From: Microbacterium sp. RURRCA19A
GTDB lineage: Bacteria > Actinomycetota > Actinomycetes > Actinomycetales > Microbacteriaceae
Length of the DNA: 64,000 nucleotides
Assembly (NCBI RefSeq): GCF_900156455.1
Contig: NZ_FTNQ01000001.1
Coordinates: 1,302,001-1,366,000, forward strand
Reading direction: 5' to 3'
How positions within the stretch are numbered: position 1 is the first letter of the stretch; the number at the start of each line of letters is the position of its first letter. Below the pieces are notes generated by a model. That model had not been told where the DNA came from. It saw nothing but the letters and a program-made list of their open reading frames with translations, and searched no databases. Made by a program: the position numbers and the translations under genes. Of this stretch, positions 59,074-64,000 are shown in pieces.

Positions 59074-60288
59074 TCAGAGAGACGGGACGGATGCCGCTCT
59101 CGGCCGCGCCGCGAGCAGGGCCTCGCCGACCACGCCGAGCACGAGGATCGCCACGCAGCTCACCGCCATCACGGTGAAGCCGAGCGGGGGTCCCGCGGCA
59201 TCCACTCCCACTCCCGCGAGCGTCGACCCGAGCGGGATGCCGGCCCCGACGCCCAACGACGGATACGCCAGGAGTTCCGTGACGCGGTCCCGATCCGCGC
59301 GTGACTCGACGAGTGCGAAGCCCGCCACGAGCACCGGCCCGATCAGAGCCCCGACCACCGCGGCGACCGCCAGCGAGACGAGGCTGTCGGCGACGAACGG
59401 CAACGCCAGGCCGGCGACGGCGAGGAGCACGCTGCTGCCCAGCCAGCGGGCGCGCAGCGAGGCCCGGTGGCGCAGGGCTCCGTAGACGAGCGCGCCCGCG
59501 GTGTTGCCGAGAGCGAGGGATGCCATCATCAGCCCCGCCAGCCACGGGGAGCCGAACCGGTCGGCCCAAGCGACGCTCGTGACGTCGAACGACCCGAACA
59601 TGCCGCCGACCCCGATCCACGCGACCGTCACGGGGAGGATGCCGAGCGGGGGCAGCAGGCGAGGCCGAGGACCGGTGAGGACGGCGCGGGGCGGCTGCGA
59701 TCCGCGCAGGAGACCGAGCCACAGGAGCCCGATCGCACCCACCACCACGATCACGGCGATGCCGACCTGCGGCGCGGCGGCCGCCGCGATCAGCGTCAGC
59801 ACCGGCGGCGCGATGACGAAGACGCTCTCATCGGCGATCGATTCGAGGGCGAAGGCGCTGTGGCGTCGCTCGGGCGAGACCAGGGTGCTCCACCGCGCAC
59901 GGACGGCGGGGCCCACATCGACCGAGACGGCTCCCGCGACCACCGCGAGCACGAACCACGTCGCGACGGGCATCTCGGCGAGCACCGCGCCCACGAGCAC
60001 GGCGACCGCGAGCGACAGCGTGAAGGCGGCGAGCAGCAGCACGGGCTGCTGTCCACGGCGGTCCATGAGTCGGGACCACAGCGGGCCCGCGAACGCCATA
60101 CCGACGACGAACGCCGCACCCACCCCGCCGGCGAGCGCGAAGCTTCCCGTCGCGGTCTGGACCAGCAGCACGATGCCGAGATTGAGCGTCCCCCGCGGGA
60201 AGCGGGCGACCCACCCCGCGAGCGTGAACCACGGGGCACCCGTCACACGCAGCACGTCGCGGTAGCCGGAGAAGTCGATACGGGTCAC
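59074..60288 (-). CDS. MFS transporter
   Basis: 404 residues, 12 membrane segments. The first loop carries GMAFAGPLWSRLMDRRGQQP, the A-motif position. The family is major facilitator superfamily with efflux-type layout. Substrate unknown; it shares a strand with the glycosyltransferase gene and might export its product or a drug. Confidence 0.83.
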   Translation of the reverse strand: MTRIDFSGYRDVLRVTGAPWFTLAGWVARFPRGTLNLGIVLLVQTATGSFALAGGVGAAFVVGMAFAGPLWSRLMDRRGQQPVLLLAAFTLSLAVAVLVGAVLAEMPVATWFVLAVVAGAVSVDVGPAVRARWSTLVSPERRHSAFALESIADESVFVIAPPVLTLIAAAAAPQVGIAVIVVVGAIGLLWLGLLRGSQPPRAVLTGPRPRLLPPLGILPVTVAWIGVGGMFGSFDVTSVAWADRFGSPWLAGLMMASLALGNTAGALVYGALRHRASLRARWLGSSVLLAVAGLALPFVADSLVSLAVAAVVGALIGPVLVAGFALVESRADRDRVTELLAYPSLGVGAGIPLGSTLAGVGVDAAGPPLGFTVMAVSCVAILVLGVVGEALLAARPRAASVPSL

Positions 60289-60418
60289 GGGAGACCTGTG
60301 CCGTTCTGGCCGGACGAACCCGGGAGATTCCCGAGGGCTGATCGCCGACGCCGTCAGCCTACCCGCACCTCATACGCCTCAGCGGACCGACAGAGCGCCG
60401 ACACCGACGGACGACGAA

Positions 60419-60480
60419 GGGGCATCGTCTTCGGGTCGATCGGGGTAGGGGCCCTGTTCTCGACCCGAAGGCGATGCCCC
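60419..60480 (-). terminator. Long-armed terminator after guaA
   Basis: 20-bp arms starting GGGGCATCGTCTTCGGGTCG with one mismatch around a 22-base centre, 42 bases beyond the guaA stop. The centre holds a CCTGTTCTCG word like that of the palindrome at 36222-36261. Confidence 0.7.
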
Positions 60481-60521
60481 GTAGTCGGCCGACGATGTCG
60501 GCGCGGGAGCAGGCGGAACGC

Positions 60522-62102
60522 CTACTCCCATTCGATCGTCCCCGGCGGCTTCGACGTCACGTCGAGCACGACGCGGTTGACTTCGCGTACCTCGTTGGTG
60601 ATGCGGTTGCTGATCTTCGACAGCACGTCGTAGGGCAGACGCGTCCAGTCGGCGGTCATGGCGTCTTCGCTGGAGACGGGACGCAGCACGATCGGGTGAC
60701 CGTAGGTGCGGCCGTCGCCCTGCACGCCCACCGAGCGCACGTCGGCGAGCAGCACGACGGGGCACTGCCAGATCTCGCCGTCGAGCCCGGCCTTGGTCAG
60801 CTCGGCGCGGGCGATGGCGTCGGCGTCACGCAGGATCTCGAGACGGTCAGCGGTGACCTCGCCCACGATGCGGATGCCAAGACCCGGCCCCGGAAAGGGC
60901 TGGCGGCCGACGATCGCTTCGGGCAGGCCGAGCTCGCGGCCGATGGCGCGCACCTCGTCCTTGAAGAGGGTGCGCAGCGGCTCGACGAGCTCGAACTGCA
61001 GGTCTTCCGGCAGGCCGCCGACGTTGTGATGCGACTTGATGTTCGCGGTGCCGGTGCCGCCGCCCGACTCGACGACGTCGGGGTAGAGCGTTCCCTGCAC
61101 GAGGAAGCGGATCGGCTCGCCGTCGGCCTTCGCCTCGGCGACGAGGTCGGCCTGCACCTTCTCGAACGCGCGGATGAACTCGCGCCCGATGATCTTGCGC
61201 TTCTCCTCCGGGTCGCTAACACCGGCGAGGGCGTTCAGGAACGTCTCGCGCGCGTCGACCGTGATGAGGCGCACGCCGGTGGAGGCGACGTAGTCGTTCT
61301 CGACCTGCTCGCGCTCGCCCTTGCGGAGGAGCCCGTGGTCGACGAACACGGCGACGAGCTGGTCGCCGACGGCCTCGTGCACGAGCGCGGTCGAGACGGC
61401 GGAGTCGACGCCGCCCGAGAGGGCCGACAGCACGCGGCCGGTGCCGACCTGCTCGCGGATGCGGGCGACCTGCTCGGCGATCACGTTGCCGCTGTTCCAG
61501 TCGGCCGCGAGCCCGGCGGCCTTGTGCAGGAAGTTCTCGATGACCCGCTGGCCGTGGTCGGTGTGCTTCACCTCGGGATGCCACTGCACGCCGTAGAAGC
61601 GGCGGGCGTCGTTCGCGAATGCGGCGACGGGCGTGTGCGCGGTGCGCGCGAGGACCTCGAACCCCTCGGGGGCGCGGGACACCTGATCGCCGTGGCTCAT
61701 CCAGACGTTCTGCTCGACGGGCTGTCCGTCGAGGAGCGTGCCTTCGGTGACGACCGTGGCATCCGTCGCCCCGTACTCGCGCAGCCCGGTGTTCGCGACC
61801 TCGCCACCGAGGGCCTGCGCCATGACCTGGAAGCCGTAGCAGATGCCGAGCGTGGGCACGTCGAGCTCGAACACGCGCTCGTCGAGGCGCGGGGCGCCCT
61901 CTTCGTACACCGACGACGGACCACCGGAGAGGATGATGCCCACCGGGTTCTTCGCGGCGATCTCGTCGGCGGTCGCGGTGTGCGGCACGATCTCGCTGTA
62001 CACACCGGCTTCGCGGACGCGGCGGGCGATCAGCTGCGCGTACTGGGCGCCGAAGTCGACGACGAGGACGGGACGCTGCGACGTTTCGGTCTGTTCGGTC
62101 AC
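60522..62102 (-). CDS. guaA: GMP synthase (glutamine-hydrolysing)
   Basis: 526 residues from the GTG at 62102, chosen because it overlaps the DUF3817 stop as GTGA and gives a normal length. The glutamine amidotransferase domain has Cys88 in GICYGFQ and His175/Glu177 in QWHPE. The ATP-pyrophosphatase loop [11 protein letters not shown] spans residues 227-237. The C-terminal dimerisation domain ends [11 protein letters not shown]. It converts XMP, glutamine and ATP to GMP. The DUF3817 gene upstream is a usual actinobacterial neighbour. Confidence 0.97.
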   Translation of the reverse strand: MTEQTETSQRPVLVVDFGAQYAQLIARRVREAGVYSEIVPHTATADEIAAKNPVGIILSGGPSSVYEEGAPRLDERVFELDVPTLGICYGFQVMAQALGGEVANTGLREYGATDATVVTEGTLLDGQPVEQNVWMSHGDQVSRAPEGFEVLARTAHTPVAAFANDARRFYGVQWHPEVKHTDHGQRVIENFLHKAAGLAADWNSGNVIAEQVARIREQVGTGRVLSALSGGVDSAVSTALVHEAVGDQLVAVFVDHGLLRKGEREQVENDYVASTGVRLITVDARETFLNALAGVSDPEEKRKIIGREFIRAFEKVQADLVAEAKADGEPIRFLVQGTLYPDVVESGGGTGTANIKSHHNVGGLPEDLQFELVEPLRTLFKDEVRAIGRELGLPEAIVGRQPFPGPGLGIRIVGEVTADRLEILRDADAIARAELTKAGLDGEIWQCPVVLLADVRSVGVQGDGRTYGHPIVLRPVSSEDAMTADWTRLPYDVLSKISNRITNEVREVNRVVLDVTSKPPGTIEWE

Positions 62103-62620
62103 CGGGGTCCTTCCGGGGCGGGGACGGGAGCGGATGCCTCGGCGGCTTCGCGCTCGGCGAGGTAGGCGCGCACGCTGCGGGCGGTGCGCACCTCGAGGAT
62201 GAACGAGAGGAAAGGCACGACGCCGCCGAGGGCGAGGAACACGAAACGGCGGAACGGCCAGCGCATGAGGCTCCACACGCGGAAGCACGAGAACAGGTAC
62301 ACGACGTAGAACCAGCCGTGGACCACCAGGATCGCGAGCGAGATGTTCAGACCGTCGCCGGTCGACAGGATCTCGCAGCCGCTGCCCCCCGGGACGAACA
62401 GCGAGAACCACTGGCATCCGGGACCGGGGATGGCGTCAGCGAACCACAGGAAGCCACCGGATCCGCCCAGGAACAGCTCCTTGTGGATGGGCGTGTACTT
62501 CACTATCATCTCGGCCACCAGCAGCAGCAGGCCGGTACCGGTGATGATCGAGCAGATCTGGTAGAACTTCAGGGCTCCGCGGATCGCCGGGAACGAGGCG
62601 AGCTTCGGGGCGCGGGGCAT
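62099..62620 (-). CDS. DUF3817 membrane protein
   Basis: 173 residues from the ATG at 62620 ([17 protein letters not shown]). Four membrane segments are interrupted by an outside loop with two cysteines (GPGCQW, GCEIL). The signature [18 protein letters not shown] identifies DUF3817. Unknown function; almost always next to guaA or guaB in actinobacteria. Overlaps guaA by four bases. Confidence 0.85.
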   Translation of the reverse strand: MPRAPKLASFPAIRGALKFYQICSIITGTGLLLLVAEMIVKYTPIHKELFLGGSGGFLWFADAIPGPGCQWFSLFVPGGSGCEILSTGDGLNISLAILVVHGWFYVVYLFSCFRVWSLMRWPFRRFVFLALGGVVPFLSFILEVRTARSVRAYLAEREAAEASAPVPAPEGPR

Positions 62621-62630
62621 GGATGCCAGT

Positions 62631-63500
62631 CTAGTCGCGGGATTCCGCGGAACCTGCCGCGAGAGCCTCGGACTGTTCGTCCTCGAGATCTTCCACTTCC
62701 TTCTCCCACGCGTCACGGGCGAGCCGGTACCAGAGGTACAGCGCGAAGCCGGCGAAGATTGCCCACTCCGCCGCGTAGAAGATGTTCAGCCAGTTGATGT
62801 GCGAGCGCTCGTCGGGAGCCGGGGAGTCGATGGCATCCAGGGGTCCGATCGCGGACTGCGAGGCGAGGTAGGGCCGGTAGACCGAGACGCCCTCGATGTC
62901 GTGCCAACGCCCCAGCAGTACCGCCGGGGACATCCGCGTCATGGTCTGCGGGTCGACCCCCGAGGGTGCGCGCCCCGGCCCCTCGTCCGCGATCAGTCGC
63001 CCGGTGAGGGTGACGACCGCGTCGGGATCGGCCTGGACCTGGGCCCGCAGGGCGTCGACGGCGGCCTGCGCCGACGCGGCATCGCGCGTCCAGCCCGCGG
63101 CGACCGCGATCGAGGTGGGCGTGGCCACCCCGTCGAGCCGCAGTTGGCCCGTGACCCAGTACCCCTCGACGTCGTCGTTGTATCGCGAGGACACGATGAG
63201 GAAGTCGTCGGCGATCCACCGCCCGCTCGCCTCGACCCGCTGCCCGACGAGGGGTTCGGGCAGGTACGCGCCGGGCTGGGCGACGTCGGCGAGCGGTCGG
63301 ACGACCTCGGTCTGCCCGGGCGCGGGGGGCGAGGAGTCGATGGCCCGGCCGAGCTGCCATTGACCCAGCCACGCCAGGACCCCCGCCACCACGAGCGAGA
63401 ACGCCAGGAGCGCCAGCCAGCGCGGACGCAGCATGACCTCGCGCAGCGTCGGCGCGAAGACCTGTCGAGGCTCCTGCTCGAGGGCGGTGGGAGAGGTCAC
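62631..63500 (-). CDS. SURF1-family cytochrome oxidase assembly protein
   Basis: 289 residues from the GTG at 63500. Two membrane helices (about residues 30-45 and 240-262) bracket the outside SURF1 domain. LGQWQLGR near residue 45 and VEASGRWIADDFLIVSSR are SURF1 marks. It helps build the haem a centre of cytochrome c oxidase. It lies between the guaA/DUF3817 pair and guaB3 on one strand. Confidence 0.9.
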   Translation of the reverse strand: MTSPTALEQEPRQVFAPTLREVMLRPRWLALLAFSLVVAGVLAWLGQWQLGRAIDSSPPAPGQTEVVRPLADVAQPGAYLPEPLVGQRVEASGRWIADDFLIVSSRYNDDVEGYWVTGQLRLDGVATPTSIAVAAGWTRDAASAQAAVDALRAQVQADPDAVVTLTGRLIADEGPGRAPSGVDPQTMTRMSPAVLLGRWHDIEGVSVYRPYLASQSAIGPLDAIDSPAPDERSHINWLNIFYAAEWAIFAGFALYLWYRLARDAWEKEVEDLEDEQSEALAAGSAESRD

Positions 63501-63513
63501 GCGGTCTCCGAGA

Positions 63514-64000
63514 TCAGTGTCCGTAGGGCGCGACGACGACCTCGACGCGCTGGAACTCCTTGAGGTCGGAGTACCCGGTCGTGGCCATGGACTTCTTCAG
63601 CGCACCGATGAGGTTCGCCGTCCCATCGGCCACCGGGGCCGGGCCGTACAGGATCTGCTCGAGCGGACCCACGCGGTCGACCGCCACGCGGTGGCCGCGC
63701 GGCAGCTTGGGGTGGTGCGCCTCGGGGCCCCAGTGGAAGCCACGGCCGGGGGCATCGGTGGCCCGCGCGAGCGCAACGCCGAGCATCACGGCATCCGCCC
63801 CCATCGCCAGGGCCTTCACGATGTCGCCCGAGGTTCCCACGCCGCCGTCGGCGATGACGTGCACATAACGGCCGCCGGACTCGTCGAGGTAGTCGCGCCG
63901 CGCCCCGGCGACGTCGGCCACCGCCGTGGCCATCGGGGCGTGGAGGCCGAGGGTCGCGCGCGTCGTGGACGCGGCTCCGCCACCGAAGCCGACCAGCACA
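63514..64000 (-). CDS. GuaB3-type IMP dehydrogenase-family protein (3' part)
   Basis: The C-terminal 161 residues of an IMPDH/GMPR-family barrel; the gene runs off the right edge. GFGGGAASTTRATLG is the substrate loop, VHVIADGGVGTSGDIVKAL the phosphate-binding segment, and GFHWGPEAHHPKLPRGHRV a GuaB3 mark. The end is VEVVVAPYGH, shorter than true GuaB. The loop has Ser where IMP dehydrogenase has its catalytic Cys, so an atypical role is possible. GuaB3 usually lies next to guaB in actinobacteria. Confidence 0.85.
   Translation of the reverse strand, partial: VLVGFGGGAASTTRATLGLHAPMATAVADVAGARRDYLDESGGRYVHVIADGGVGTSGDIVKALAMGADAVMLGVALARATDAPGRGFHWGPEAHHPKLPRGHRVAVDRVGPLEQILYGPAPVADGTANLIGALKKSMATTGYSDLKEFQRVEVVVAPYGH

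Overview
The window is high-GC DNA with many GTG starts, tightly overlapping genes (ATGA/GTGA junctions) and a recurring ggatgcc/ggcatcc word. With the gene set (sucCD, guaA next to a DUF3817 gene, a GuaB3-type protein, SURF1, actinobacterial Zur-like sites) it points to an actinobacterium, most likely Microbacteriaceae and plausibly Microbacterium. That assignment is inference from style and content. No rRNA, CRISPR array, phage structural gene, transposase or integrase was seen.

Layout. 0-4 kb: an AzgA-type purine permease converging on sucCD. 4-18.3 kb: two divergent units. The leftward one is a nine-gene chain coupling a GT4 glycosyltransferase, a flippase and a GT2 glycosyltransferase to a partner-switching set (STAS, SpoIIE phosphatase, HATPase, STAS, receiver) and an EEP phosphatase-like protein. 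The rightward one is a hybrid histidine kinase, a 1108-residue membrane protein and a polysaccharide pyruvyl transferase. Together they look like a signal-controlled surface-glycan locus. 18.4-23.7 kb: small metabolic genes. 23.8-31.8 kb: a scrapyard of broken genes (LuxR tail, NAD(P)HX dehydratase piece, AbiEi-like gene with an internal stop, 5' part of a nitrate reductase, truncated narK) surrounding an AT-richer three-gene defence-like operon at 25.9-30.0 kb: Dcm cytosine methyltransferase, GHKL ATPase with a HEPN-like tail, and a RelA/SpoT-domain protein with a HEPN-like tail. 31.8-45.8 kb: TetR/acyl-CoA dehydrogenase, AI-2E exporter, LigC and LigD-type polymerase, SseB, PcrA helicase, MarR and GntR modules with visible operators. 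45.8-51.0 kb: a tRNA-like element, CotH, a nonsense-interrupted DUF1697 gene, a nuclease, then a zinc-response cluster (His-rich protein, SmtB-type ArsR, cysteine-free L36, CobW-like protein). 51.1-64 kb: ABC exporter, amine-oxidase-like protein, GDPD, BI-1 protein, a second LigD-type polymerase, glycosyltransferase, MFS, guaA, SURF1 and the 3' part of guaB3.

The most promising unexplained system is the dcm / GHKL-HEPN / RelA-HEPN operon. It lies between the 5' ends of two divergent, 3'-truncated nitrate-assimilation genes. Other structure worth attention: a dispersed inverted repeat at gene 3' ends (four copies), several further long palindromes in gene gaps, a 34-bp perfect palindrome upstream of the AbiEi-like pseudogene, and the zinc module.
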